NCBI GenBank assembly: GCA_958298945.1
Contig: OY282609.1
Span: forward strand, 56,082,220 to 56,146,219
Source of the DNA: Atherix ibis
Taxonomy: Eukaryota > Arthropoda > Insecta > Diptera > Athericidae
DNA: 64,000 bases
Reading direction: 5' to 3'
Positions 22,741 through 33,403 of this stretch are shown piece after piece. Under the pieces are notes generated by a model. The model worked only from the letters and a program-made list of their open reading frames with translations. It did no database searches and had not been told where the DNA came from. Every line of letters begins with the position of its first letter. Within the stretch, counting starts at the first letter, position 1. Made by a program: the position numbers and the translations under genes.

Positions 22741-24047
22741 GCGATTTTGGTAAACCGAAAAATTATTTTTTATTTCAATACAATATTATTTGAAAAAATA
22801 TTATGTTTAGAACAATTTCTATATTTCATATAATATCAAATAATAAAATAATATAATCTAGATTTAAAGTAAAACTAATACTCGTAAAATATAGTTGCCC
22901 ACACTTTAAATATGAGGAATGATTTGAAAATGGTGATACCGAAACTAAAATACATATTTTAAGATTATTTTACAAAAAAAATTGTATTATAGTACTTCCA
23001 AAGACCTTTGAAAAAATATCTAGAGCTTTATAGAATAGGCATACGTTTGTAAAAAAAAGGCTTATTTCTTTGATAGAAGAATATCACAAAGAAGTAATAA
23101 ATAAATTATAGCTAAACAAAATTAAATGGAAACTAACTAATCATTTAAATTTTGAATTTGCTGATATTAGACACGATATCTTAATTGAAAATTATTGATA
23201 AGGTTAATGGACATTTATAAAGATATGGGGTATATGGTATCACCGTTCCTATTTTAATTTATTTTATTGCTCACAAAACGTGTTAGCCGTAACGAAGGTA
23301 TTTCATGTTTGGATAAAAATAAGCTCTTCTGATAAGATTCAAATCTATTAAATATTACTTTATGTAAGTAAGTGATTTAATTGGATTTAATTTGAATTAT
23401 AATCAGTGTACTTATACGTGTGCAAGTCTATCAAAAAATCCTAAAAGTTTGTACTGTAAAATAATAAAAGAAATCAAGAGTAAATTAGTATATTAGTAAT
23501 AATATAGCAAAGTAAAAATTATATTGGGTTATTCTATGAAAAAATTATACAAATTTACTTACGGAAATATGTCATCAATATTATGTTTAAAGATGAATCT
23601 CATTTTTGAGTCAAGGTTTTTGTTAACAAGCAAAAACTAATCTACCAGAGATATTGAAGACACCATTGCTCCCTTAATATGACTGTTTGGTATGGCTCGA
23701 ACGCCGGAAGCATCATCGCTACCTATTTCTTCTTAAATTACGGACAAAGTTCGGGTTACAGGGTCATGATGAACATTTATTTCTTTCAAATCATAGAACA
23801 TATAGACAGAAGCTTCCAACTAAACGGGGCTACGGTCATCCTTCTAAAAGGATATGTCTATATCTTCTATGGTCTGCAAGTTGATGTGATCGCTTTAGTA
23901 TGCTGACAAACCAATAACAATAAATACTTTGGAAGCCAACATTTAACGAGTTATAGCGAAAGTAGAGCCAAATTTACTCAAAAGCAATTAAAAATTCGTC
24001 AAAAATAATTTTAGCTTTCTCTGAACTATTTTAATATTATTAGAATA
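22741..24047. other. AT-rich DNA, no gene seen
   Basis: AT-rich filler. GGTGATACC near 22,934 and GGTATCACC near 23,236 are inverted but too short to call an element. Overlapping frames near 23,679-23,906 have no signature. Confidence 0.35.
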
Positions 24048-24917
24048 GTTATGTTGGTACACATGTCTCTCACTTATGCCGACAAGTTCGGTTATTTTGA
24101 ATGTTCAGTTAATTTTTGACAGCTGCTTTGCTTCCACGTGTTTTGGCTCGTCTTTGATTTTTGCTCCATTTTGACCAAAAACAGAATTGCATCAACATTG
24201 CTAAAGAACTGTTGGACTCTGTCCGCGACGATCCAAATTTGCTCCAGGGGGTCATAATTGGTGACGAATCATGGGTTTATGTGTATGGTTATGACGTGGA
24301 AACCAAAGCTCCCATTTGAAGCTACCGTACGAGCCAACACCGAAAAAAGCGCGCCAAGTTCGGTCGCATGTGAAGGTTTTGCTTACAATTTTCTTCGAAT
24401 ACAGGTGCGTTGGGCATCATGAGTTCATGTCACAGGGTAGAACGATCAATAAGGAATATTACCTGCAAGTTGTGCAGGTAATATACAAGTAATATATACG
24501 CGAGTAGCGCGAAGTAATCCGCAGAAACGCCCGGATTTTTGGAAGAACAAAAATTGGCTTTTGCGCCATGATAACGCCCCTGCTCACGCATCGTTGCTTG
24601 TACGCGAATTTTTGGCCAAAAACAATACACTAATAATGCCGCCGCCACCGTATTTCTCAGATCTGGCCTTCTGTGACTTTTTCTTGTTCCCGAAACAAAT
24701 TCTTTGATCCATTTTTTCGAATAGGCAAAAATCGAAGACGAGCCAAAACACATGCAAGTAAAGCAGCTGTCAAAAATTAACTGAACATTCAAAATGGCAG
24801 AACTTATCGACAGAAATAAGAGACATGAGTACCAACATAACGTCAAAAAAAATCGAAAATCGAATACACGTAACCCGCGGAAATTCAAAATTTGCAATAC
24901 TTTTTGAACAGACCTTG
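24048..24917 (+). mobile_element. GTC-family mariner, copy B (deleted, 5'-truncated)
   Basis: This starts within the 5' leader (GTTGGTACACATGTCTCTCA) without a 5' TIR and ends in the 3' TIR ACTTTTTGAACAGACCTTG before TA (24918-24919). As in copy A, the leader is fused to DQKQ-type sequence (CCATTTTGACCAAAAACAG), so about the first 105 codons are missing. Recognisable motifs are LLDSVRDDPNLLQ, GDESWV (first Asp) and LRHDNAPAHASLLV (second Asp). Near 24,700 the body breaks off and re-enters leader-like sequence (CAAAAATCGAAGACGAGCC, on the minus strand), so the right part is rearranged and the C-terminal third is lost. Confidence 0.82.
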
Positions 24918-24919
24918 TA

Positions 24920-26193
24920 ACAGTTCGGGTTTATAAGGTTGACGTCTAGATGGCGCCTCTTGCAAAAATTAATTATCACAAAGCACCATCTTTCAAATGA
25001 TTCCTGTCAAAATTTGACAGCAATCGGTCGATTGGTTCGTGAGATATAGCATTTTGAGTGAAGCAACTTTTGATATTGAAAAAAAAATGGATAAAGACGA
25101 ATTTCATGTATTGATAAAGCATTGCTTTTTGATGAAAAAAAATACAGTGGAAACCAAAGCATGGTTTGACAAACGTTATCCGGACTCTGCTCCACTTATT
25201 TCAACTGTGGAATATTGGTTTCGTCAATTTCGAACTGGTCGTACGAGTTCAGTTGATGCAGAACGCAGTGGACGCCCAAAAGAGGTGGTTACGGCAGAAA
25301 ACATCAAAAAAATCCACAAAATAATTTTAAATGATCGTAAAGTGAAGTTGAGCGAGATAGCTGAGACTCTGAAGATATCGAAAGAGCGTGTTGGACATAT
25401 CGTGCATGAATATTTGAGCATGCGAAAGCTGTGTGCAAAGTGGGTGCCGCGTGAGCTCACTGTGGACCAAAAACAACAACGTGTTGATAATTCTGAGCAG
25501 TGTTTGGAGCTGTTCAAGCGCAAAAAACCCGAATTTTTGCGTCGATATGTGACAATGGATAAAACATGGCTCCGTCACTACACTCCAGAGTCCAATCGGC
25601 AGACTGGAGAGCGAGCGACGAACCGGACCCAAAGCGTGGAAAGACGCAACAGTCGGCTGGCAAGGTGATGGCGTCTGTATTTTGGGATGCACATGGTATA
25701 ATATTCATTGACTATCTCCAGAAGGGACAGAAGATCAACAGCGACTATTATATAGCGTTATTGGATCGTTTGAAGAAAGAAATCGATAAGAAACAGCCTC
25801 ATTTGAAGAAGAAAAAAGTGTTGTTTCATCAAGACAATGCACCGTGTCACAAGTCGATGAAAATGATGGTCAAACTCAATGGATTGTGCTACGAATTGCT
25901 TCCCCATCCACCGTATTCTCCAGATCTGGCCCCCAGCGACTTTTTCCTGTTTGCAGATCTCAAGAGAATGCTCGCTGGCAAGAAATTTAAGACCGATGAT
26001 GAAGTGATTGCCGAAACTGAGGCCTATTTTGAGGCAAAACCGAAAGAGTACTATAAAAATGGTATCGAAAAGTTGGAAGATGACTATAATCGCTGTATCG
26101 CCCACAAAGGCAACTATGTTGAATAATAAAAATTAATTTTGCAGAAAAAAATATTTTTAGTGTGTTATCTTATAAACTTTTCAGCCGAACTGT
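24920..26193 (+). mobile_element. mariner, Himar1/irritans-like, copy 1
   Basis: The 1,274-bp element has ends ACAGTTCGGGTTTATAAGG and CTTTTCAGCCGAACTGT, with TA on both sides (24918-24919 and 26194-26195). The left TA is also the TA that bounds the 3' end of GTC copy B, so the two elements lie back to back. The coding sequence is about 1.04 kb and closely matches the 56.1 kb copy. Confidence 0.93.
25087..26126 (+). pseudogene. Himar1-like transposase, one frameshift
   Basis: DDE/D transposase of the irritans subfamily. From ATG 25,087 the frame holds the N-terminal helix-turn-helix domain (LIKHCFLMKKNTVETKAW), KISKERVGHIVHEYL, KWVPRELTVDQKQQR and the first Asp (YVTMDKTWLRHYTP, with E to K beside the Asp). 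A 7-bp deletion within a CGGCAGTCGGCAG direct repeat near 25,605 shifts the frame. The second frame (25,566-26,126) carries the rest: QSAGKVMASVFWDAHGIIF, the second Asp (FHQDNAPCHKS), PYSPDLAPSDFFLF with the third Asp, and a C-terminus ending KGNYVE-stop. I count D34D spacing. The single frameshift is the only clear disabling lesion. Confidence 0.92.
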
Positions 26194-26195
26194 TA

Positions 26196-26479
26196 TATGT
26201 TTACGTTCAATATTTGTTTGTTTATATTATATAATATAAGCTTAATAGATAATAATAGGAATTTGTACGTTATATTAATGCATATACAGATGTTTCCAAC
26301 ATGGATTAAAAATTCACATTTAAACCCAAAAAGTTGACAAATTTCTACTTTGTATTATTGATTTTCATTTCCATAAAAAAGGCTGAATGTTCGTACAGTA
26401 TTTGTTTAAGATCAGACGAAATAATAATTTTAAAAAAATTCTAAGAATAAATGACTGTCGCTAAAGCCATCCAATTCTT
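26196..26479. other. no gene seen
   Basis: AT-rich filler between the Himar-like mariner and the LINE end fragment. Confidence 0.35.
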
Positions 26480-26660
26480 TTCCAAGCTCTTGTTTTAAAC
26501 ATTTTAAACATTCAAATATGCTCTATAATATTTAACTATTTCTCCAACTAACTATTGACCATTTCCATTAAAGAAATTTACAGCGCCAAGCTACGCACAA
26601 CATGACGCTGCCGAAATGGCCTCATAGTCATGGAGCTACACAATATTATCTAGCCCTTAT
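26480..26660 (+). repeat. probable LINE 3'-end fragment
   Basis: GACGCTGCCGAAATGGCCTC followed by ATAGTCATGGAGCTAC (26,600-26,636) matches the motif at the end of the RNase H fossil at 19.18 kb. The 5' limit is arbitrary and no coding motif is seen. Confidence 0.45.
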
Positions 26661-27374
26661 ATCAGAGAACTTACATTCGCATACAAACAAAAAAAAATTT
26701 CTCTGAATTTATACACAAATTCAGAAGAAACCCTAACAATTGCCTAGGTAAAAAAAAATCGAACGCATCTAACAAATGAAGGGAATTGTCGGCAACTTTC
26801 TTTAAATGATTTCTGTTGACTTGCGCAATTTTCGCCCGCAAATCTAAGTACAGTTGTGTACAGATACTTTCACTTCATAGCATTAATTTATCGATTGATT
26901 AATTTTTCCAATTATTTTTTAGAGCATTTTCTATTAAATTGAAAATAATGGTTACATAGAAATTTTTACCGATTCAATAAAATTATTGTCTGATCAATTC
27001 GCAAATAAATATTTTCGAATTGATAGTCAGCCCGCTATAACTAGTTTTTTCTTAAACTACTCGTAGAAGTATGGAAAGCCTGTAGGGAAATTTTGTTTAG
27101 TAAAATAAGCATAATAGATTTTTAGTTCAAGTGGAAATTCGATGGCAGATTATGAAAATTCAAAAGAAACAATTGTCGCAATCACAAGAAAATATACTTT
27201 AGAAAAGGTCGGATAATCGCAACGATTGGTGTACTTAAAATGATAAAATATAAAATCGAACTTAGAATTCTAAGTAAGAATTATAGCGAATCCTTAAGTG
27301 CGTTCTAGAGAAAAGTTCTCGGTAGAATGCTTAATCCTTAATAGTTTATAGCGGTATAAAATTTAATCTGCATA
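26661..27374. other. AT-rich DNA, no gene seen
   Basis: AT-rich filler with no recognised feature apart from one TACTCGTA site at 27,058. Confidence 0.35.
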
Positions 27375-27376
27375 TA

Positions 27377-28376
27377 TGAGGTCTGTTCAAAAAGTATCGC
27401 AAATTTTGTGTTTTTTCAAAAATTATTTATTTATTTATGAATATCTATTTTGTCCCCTTCAAAGTAATCCCCACCAGATATTATACACTTATGCCAACGC
27501 TTTTTCTAATACTCGAAGCACTTCAAAATATCATTTTTTGTGATCTTGTTCAGCTCCTCCTTCGATGCCGTCTTTATATCCTTAATCGTAGCGTAGCGTC
27601 ATCCTTTCATGGGGCTCTTCAGTTTCGGGAACAAGAAAAAGTCTCAGGAAGCTCCTCCTTAATCTCCTCAATCGTAGCGTAGCGTCATCCTTTCATGGGG
27701 CTCTTCAGTTTCGGGACCAAGAAAAAGTCACAGGGGGCCAGATCTGGGGAAAATGGTGGCTGCGGCATTATTAGTATGTTGTTTTTGGCCAAAAATTCGT
27801 GCACAAGCGAATATGCAAAAGCCAATTTTTGTGGTTCAAAAGCCAATTTTTGTTCTTCCACAAATCCGGGCGTTTCTGGCGGATTGCTTCGCGCAACTTG
27901 CGCAAAACTTGCAGGTAATATTCCTTATTGACCGTTCTACGCTGTTGCAAGAATGCATGATGCATCACGCCCCTGCAATCGAAGAAAACTGTAAGCAAAA
28001 CCTTCACATTCGACGTCCGGCACGCTTTTCGTCGTTCACATCTTCTCGGCCCTCTAAGAATATTTTGTACCATCGATAAACATTGCTTCGGTCTAAGGTA
28101 GCTTCACCATATGCCACAGTCAACATCCGGAATGCGTCCGCGTAATTAATTTTGTTTTTCACACAAAATTCGATACAGATTCTTTGATCAATTTTATGGA
28201 ATGGGCAAAAATCGAAGACGAGCCAAAATACGTGCAAGCAAAGCAGCTGTCAAAAATTAACTGAACATTCAAAATGGCCGAACATAAGTGAGAGACATAA
28301 GTACCAACATAACGCCACAAAATATCGAAAATCGAATATACGTAACCCGCGGAAATTTAAAATTGACCAGACCTCG
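27377..28376 (-). mobile_element. GTC-family mariner, copy C (deleted, with duplications)
   Basis: 1.0 kb, with the 3' TIR at left (TGAGGTCTGTTCAAAAAGTA after TA 27375-27376) and a shortened 5' TIR at right (GACCAGACCTCG before TA). The N-terminal domain is retained (DQRICIEFCVKNKIN, GEATLDRSNVYRWYK, DVNDEKRAG), but the initiator ATG is ATT. The centre is deleted, joining DEKRAG directly to SNVKVLLTVFFDC and removing the first catalytic Asp. Two partial tandem duplications are visible: about 90 bp around CATGGGGCTCTTCAGTTTCG (27,605 and 27,693) and about 21 bp of AAAAGCCAATTTTTGT (27,816-27,860). It is inactive. Confidence 0.88.
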
Positions 28377-28378
28377 TA

Positions 28379-29550
28379 CGAGTATGAGAAAAGTCTTTTG
28401 TTGAAACATTTGTGACAGCAGGAAATCAGGTATGCGTGTCGGTGGAAAAATACCGTTTGGAAGAGTTATTTAACTTTGATATAGATACTACAATATATAC
28501 TACCGTATTGAAGTATATTCAATCGATTAAGTGACTTCATACTATGTAAATTATTTTTTTCATATTTTGTAAGATGGGTCCTAATCAAAAACTGTTAATA
28601 ACAAAAAAGATCCCGTCTTCGTTTCAGTTCCTTCTGTTTTATACTACAATACTATCAACAGAACTATTATAATTGATTAGAAAAATTTTATAAAACTTCT
28701 GCTTGATGAATAGTCCTTATACTTAAATTAATATAAAACTCATCCAATATAATGTATAAATTATAAAACTATTAAGATCCTCATATACTACTTTATATGA
28801 AATAAAAGTTTCTGCAACCAACTTTATATGAAAAAATCGAGAAAAAAAATACTAACCATATTATCAAAGCATAAATTCAAATATACAAAATCCAATTTGT
28901 AAAAAATACAAATTTATATCGAATGTGAATGGGTGACTATTAGCCAATTTGACATATATACTCGTATACAGGGTGTTATGCTCTTCGATATGATATATTA
29001 TACGAATAAGAAGAATGAAAGCAATTTTTTTCAAAATTTACATTGTCCGATTGTGATACATTTTTTGAGTCTTACGATGTTTCCTTTAAGACTATTAATA
29101 TTACATAAAGCTATAGAAATTATGTTTAAATTTGAAAGTTTTTAGAGAAATTTATTAAAAGTATAAAAAATTCTAATAATTAAAAGTATTTAAAATTCAA
29201 TCAAATGATTTATGGGGTAGATTCACCGTCGGAAAATTTGAAAATGAACGGCTGCTCCTTGGTGGTTAAAAATGTTTGCTCAGAGTGAACCAAAAGAATA
29301 ATTCTTAAGAATATTCACATCAAAAAACTTAATACTCTATATAAATAATATAAAATATATAAGAATATTCACATCAAAAAACTTAATTATCCTAAAATGA
29401 CATGCGAATATGCAATGAAAATAAAATTTACATACTTCATAAAAATGTCATATATCTTAAATGCGTTAATCTTCGCTGCATGTTTCGAATAATAATTTTT
29501 TCAAAATTCTAATATATAGTATTTTTAACACTGCAAATAAAATTTTTACA
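28379..29550. other. AT-rich DNA, no gene seen
   Basis: AT-rich filler. A 24-bp direct repeat containing AAGAATATTCACATCAAAAA occurs at about 29,307 and 29,361. The small frame at 28,933-29,145 lacks any signature. Confidence 0.4.
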
Positions 29551-29552
29551 CA

Positions 29553-30831
29553 TTAGGTGTATCAGCTTAAACCCGCTGTTTGATCATAGATGGCGTGAGT
29601 GATCGTATTAAGCTGTCATGGACGCGCCATACTTTTTTGACATCTGTAAACATTAATCAGTGCATATTGTCAGCAATTTTGTATAACAACATACATTTTT
29701 CCTTTAGTAATCATGTTTAGTTTTGTGCCAGAAAAAGAGCATATGCCGGAAGCTCTGCTTTTCTGCTTCAACTTGACGAAATCGGCTGCCGAATCGCATC
29801 GAATGCTTATGGAGGCCTATGATGACAGTGCTTTATCGGAAACAACGTGTCGAGATTGGTTTCATCGGTACAAAGACGGCAATTTTGACTTGTAGGATAA
29901 AAAGCGTGAAAATCGGCGTAGGAAGGTTCAGGACCATCAATTGCAGGCTCTTTTGGACGAAGACGATACCCAACCGCAAAAACATGCTCGCGGAGCAATT
30001 GGGTGTTTCTCAACCAGCCATTTCCATGGGCCTGCGTGCCATGGGGAAGATTGAAAAGATCGGAAAATGGGTGCCGCATGAATTGAATGATAGGCAGATG
30101 GAGCGATGCCAAAATAAATACGAAATCTTCCTCGCCAGACAAAAAAGAAAGTCGTTCCTGCATCGAATTGTGACAGGCGATGAAAAGTGGATATATTTCG
30201 AGAATCCTAAACGCAAGAAATAAGAAATCATGGGTTGATCCGGCCAATCATCAACATCTTCCCCAAGACCAAATCGCTTCTGACGGAAGACGATGCTGTG
30301 CGTTTGGTTGGATCAGCAGGGTACCGTCTACTATGAGATGTTAAAACCTGGTAAAACTGTCAATGATCACCGCTACCACCAAGAACTGATAAATTGCATC
30401 GTGCTCTGCGTGAAAAAAGGACGGATTATCAACAAAGACATAAAAAAATGATTTTCCTCCACGACAACGCACCATCGCACACGTCAAAAATGGTCCGAAA
30501 CTACTTGGAGACACTTAACTGGAAGGTGCTACCCCACCCCACTTATTCACCAGACATGACCCCTCACGACTACCACCTGTTTTCGTCGATGGGCCACGCG
30601 CTCGCTGAGCAGCACTTCGATTCTTACGAAGACGTCCGAAAATGGCTTGATGAGTGGTTTGCCTCGAAAGAGAAGGAATTTTTTTGGCGTGGTATCCACA
30701 AATTGCCCGAGAGATGGGAAAAATGTGTAGCTAGCGAGGACAAGTACTTTGAATAAATTTGTCTTTGCTTTCTATGGAACAAACATGTGTTTTTTGACTA
30801 AAAAACAGCGGATTTAAGTTTATACACCTGG
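29553..30831 (+). mobile_element. mariner, Mos1/mauritiana-like, copy 3
   Basis: 1,279 bp, from AGGTGTATCAGCTTAAACCC (outer two bases decayed) to TTTATACACCTGG before TA (30832-30833). It is oriented opposite to copies 1 and 2. The coding sequence is full length but multiply broken. Confidence 0.92.
29713..30756 (+). pseudogene. Mos1-like transposase, multiply broken
   Basis: From ATG 29,713 the DNA-binding half is readable (FVPEKEHMPEALLFCF, ETTCRDWFHRYKDGNFDL) to a TAG where WDK is expected. A frameshift in an A-run near 29,980 follows. The next frame gives LAEQLGVSQPAISM, WVPHELNDRQMER and the first Asp (VTGDEKWIYFENPKRKK). A 7-bp tandem duplication (AAGAAAT twice, 30,212-30,226) then puts a TAA in frame. 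Near 30,270 the same TGA as in copy 1 follows NRF. The last frame (30,394-30,756) carries the second Asp (FLHDNAPSHTSK) and PTYSPDMTPHDYHLF with the third Asp (34-residue spacing, PSD changed to PHD). It ends SEDKYFE-stop. Confidence 0.9.
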
Positions 30832-30833
30832 TA

Positions 30834-32107
30834 AAGCTTAAATTTTAACATGATAATCCTTAAAGCTTCAAATAAACATAAATATATCTAAAATTAGTGG
30901 TTCTGTTCTTGTCAATCTGTTGTTGACGTTATATTTTTAATTTAAAGATAAGAGTTTTTAAATAGAAAAATTTCGTAAATAACATGACGCATAATTTGAT
31001 AAAATTAAATAATATCGTATTAATATAGTACATAAACTAATGACCAATTAGAAAATAATCTTATTTACGTATTCGTATAGAAAATGATTTTCCATGCTAA
31101 CAATTAATATTGTCGACAAATTCTACTATCGGAAATTGTAACGTTCCTTATAGAAAATGTTATCAGTTTTATGGAAGTGTACAAATAAGTGTGTCACAAC
31201 TTTGATATAATTTTTTTTTCCTTTATTTTTATTTAGCAAATTTTACTATAACTTTATAAAACCAAAAAACCAGAACAATATTAAATCTCAATTTAGTAGT
31301 TCAACAAAACTTTGTGGTGAAAGATAAAAAAAAAACAGTTTTGTACAAATTCAAATTTTCCGCAATTTTTATTAAAATTAGTGACAAACCGCTATCGAGT
31401 TTTTATCTATTGTATTATAAAGGTGTGTTAAAGATAAATATTTATTATAATTATAAATAATTATTACTTTTCTATTTAATTTCATTTTATTTTATATAAA
31501 AAATATGAATTTATTTCTATTCCAAATAAAGAGTATATACTTGTTGAACTTACCCACATATTTGAAATAAGTAAAAAAATATAATTAAATCACAACAAAT
31601 CGACCAGTGATTACTGAAGCACCTTTGCATAAAGTTTACTCCACCGTTCAAATGAATGGGCATCAGCCTAACCATTCGATAACAAATTTCGATACTGTCG
31701 GATATGTATTTGAGAAATAATGTTATCAAATAACCTGCAATAAACATTAAAAAAAAAAACAAATAACATTTTTAGTATAAAATATTTTTTTTTGTATATT
31801 CGATTTATATTATTATCAGAAAATTTCCAAATAATTATATGCCAAAGAGTGATAATTATAACTTCAAAAATTTGGTTAATGAAATATTAAAACAAAAATT
31901 TCGTCAGTTTCTATGTGTATATTAACTCCTTCTTCTCCTACGCGCCAAGTCCCGATGGCGCATGGCACAATCAACAAATCAGGCTCATGTTTCTTGTTTC
32001 TGTCCCAAATTTCTCGATATTGTAGATTAACGAGTTAGCAAAGATAATTAGTCTTCTGAGTCATTCTTGAAATTCACTTACAACTAAAATTCCGAAACTA
32101 TATAAAC
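30834..32107. other. AT-rich DNA, no gene seen
   Basis: AT-rich filler. A GC-richer patch at 31,925-32,000 (CCTACGCGCCAAGTCCCGAT) may be part of an unclassified repeat. Confidence 0.4.
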
Positions 32108-32109
32108 TA

Positions 32110-33401
32110 CGACGGTCGTTCAATAAGCCCTTAGAAAATCCGAGAAATTGCGCTCGTAGTCTCGGTAAAGATTTTTTTTTGTAAGTAGTATTATCAACAG
32201 GAAAACTGTCAAAATTTCAGCTCGATCCATAGCGTAGGTCTATTTCTATCGTCGATTAAAGTTAACGACATTTATTTGTGCATAACAATGGAAAAAAGCG
32301 AGTTTAGGGCTGTCAGCAAACATCTCCATTTGAAAGGCTTAAGCCTGAAAGAAATCAAAGCCGAGTTGGATGCAGTTCATGGCACATCTGCACCTGTGTT
32401 TGCGACGATTTACAATTGGGTGAATGAATTTAAACGTGGCCGTTCATCCACAAAAGATGAACATCGTTCAGGACGCCCAGTTGAGGTGTCTACTCCTGAA
32501 ATCATCGACAAAATCCACGATCTGATTTTGAACGATCGGCGAATAAAAGTGCGCGTATTAGTTGAGGCCACGGGCATATCACAAGGTACAGTCGCTTCAA
32601 TTTTGCATGAAAAATTGTCTGTGAAAAAAATTTCGGCAAGGTGGGTGCTGCATTTGCTCTCAGAGGAGAATAAGCGCAATCGTGTAGTGGACTCTGAGGC
32701 TATGTTGGCACTCTTTCATCGCAATCCTACCGAATTCCTTCGTCGATATGTCACTGTGGACGAAACCTGGATACACTACTACACTCCAGAAACGAAGAGA
32801 CAGTCATCACAGTGGATTTTCAAGGGTGAACGGGCTCCGAAGAAGGCAAAAACTGTGCCATCGGCCGGCAAGGTGATGGCCACGGTCTTTTGGGATTCGC
32901 AGGGTATCATTTTTATCGACTACTTGGAAAAAGGAAAAACAATAACAGGAGCGTATTACGCGTCGTTATTGCAACGATTGAGCGAGGAAATCAAAGAGAA
33001 ACGCCCCCATCTGAAGAAGAAAAAAATCCTCTTGCATCAGGACAATGCGCGTGTGCACACCTGCACTGTTTCCATGGCCAAAATTGTGGAATTAAGAATG
33101 GAATTGTTGCAGTATCCCGCTTATTCACCAGATTTGGCCTCGATTGACTATTTTCTTTTCTCTAATCTGAAGAAATGGCTTGGCGGACGACGGTTCACTT
33201 CCAACGAAGACGTCATTGCTCAAACGGATGAGTATTTTGCAGAAATTCCGAAATCCTATTTTTTGGACGGGATAAAAATTTTGGAAAAACGGTTGGAAAA
33301 GTGTATAGAGCTTAAAGGAGATTATTGTGAAAAATAAAATTTTTTTTTTTAAAAAACAGTTTTTTTCCATCTTTTTCTAAGGACTTATTGAACGACTCTC
33401 G
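32110..33401 (+). mobile_element. full-length mariner with intact transposase
   Basis: The 1,292-bp element has 29-bp ends that differ at three positions: CGACGGTCGTTCAATAAGCC at the left, complement of GGACTTATTGAACGACTCTC at the right. TA flanks both sides (32108-32109 and 33402-33403). It is the only copy in the window whose transposase frame is unbroken. The lineage is close to irritans-type mariners and distinct from the Himar1-like pair. Confidence 0.95.
32288..33337 (+). CDS. mariner transposase, intact frame (349 aa)
   Basis: Cut-and-paste DDE/D transposase expected to act in the nucleus on its own TIRs. I start it at ATG 32,288 (MEKSEFRAVSKHLHL), the family's usual start. Residues 1 to about 110 form the paired helix-turn-helix DNA-binding region (GLSLKEIKAELDAV; ATGISQGTVASILHEKL). 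The linker reads ARWVLHLLSEENKRNR. The catalytic triad is Asp158 (VTVDETWIHYY), Asp252 (LHQDNARVHT) and Asp287, with 34 residues between the last two. Length and the stop after KGDYCEK are normal. Two conserved motifs deviate: WVPH/R-x-L is WVLHLL, and SPDLAPSD is SPDLASID. The frame is intact, but activity is uncertain. Confidence 0.92.
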   Translation: MEKSEFRAVSKHLHLKGLSLKEIKAELDAVHGTSAPVFATIYNWVNEFKRGRSSTKDEHRSGRPVEVSTPEIIDKIHDLILNDRRIKVRVLVEATGISQGTVASILHEKLSVKKISARWVLHLLSEENKRNRVVDSEAMLALFHRNPTEFLRRYVTVDETWIHYYTPETKRQSSQWIFKGERAPKKAKTVPSAGKVMATVFWDSQGIIFIDYLEKGKTITGAYYASLLQRLSEEIKEKRPHLKKKKILLHQDNARVHTCTVSMAKIVELRMELLQYPAYSPDLASIDYFLFSNLKKWLGGRRFTSNEDVIAQTDEYFAEIPKSYFLDGIKILEKRLEKCIELKGDYCEK

Positions 33402-33403
33402 TA

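Noticed and set aside
22934..23245. A small transposon bounded by GGTGATACC and GGTATCACC
   Set aside because: Only nine paired bases, no target duplication and no related copy seen.
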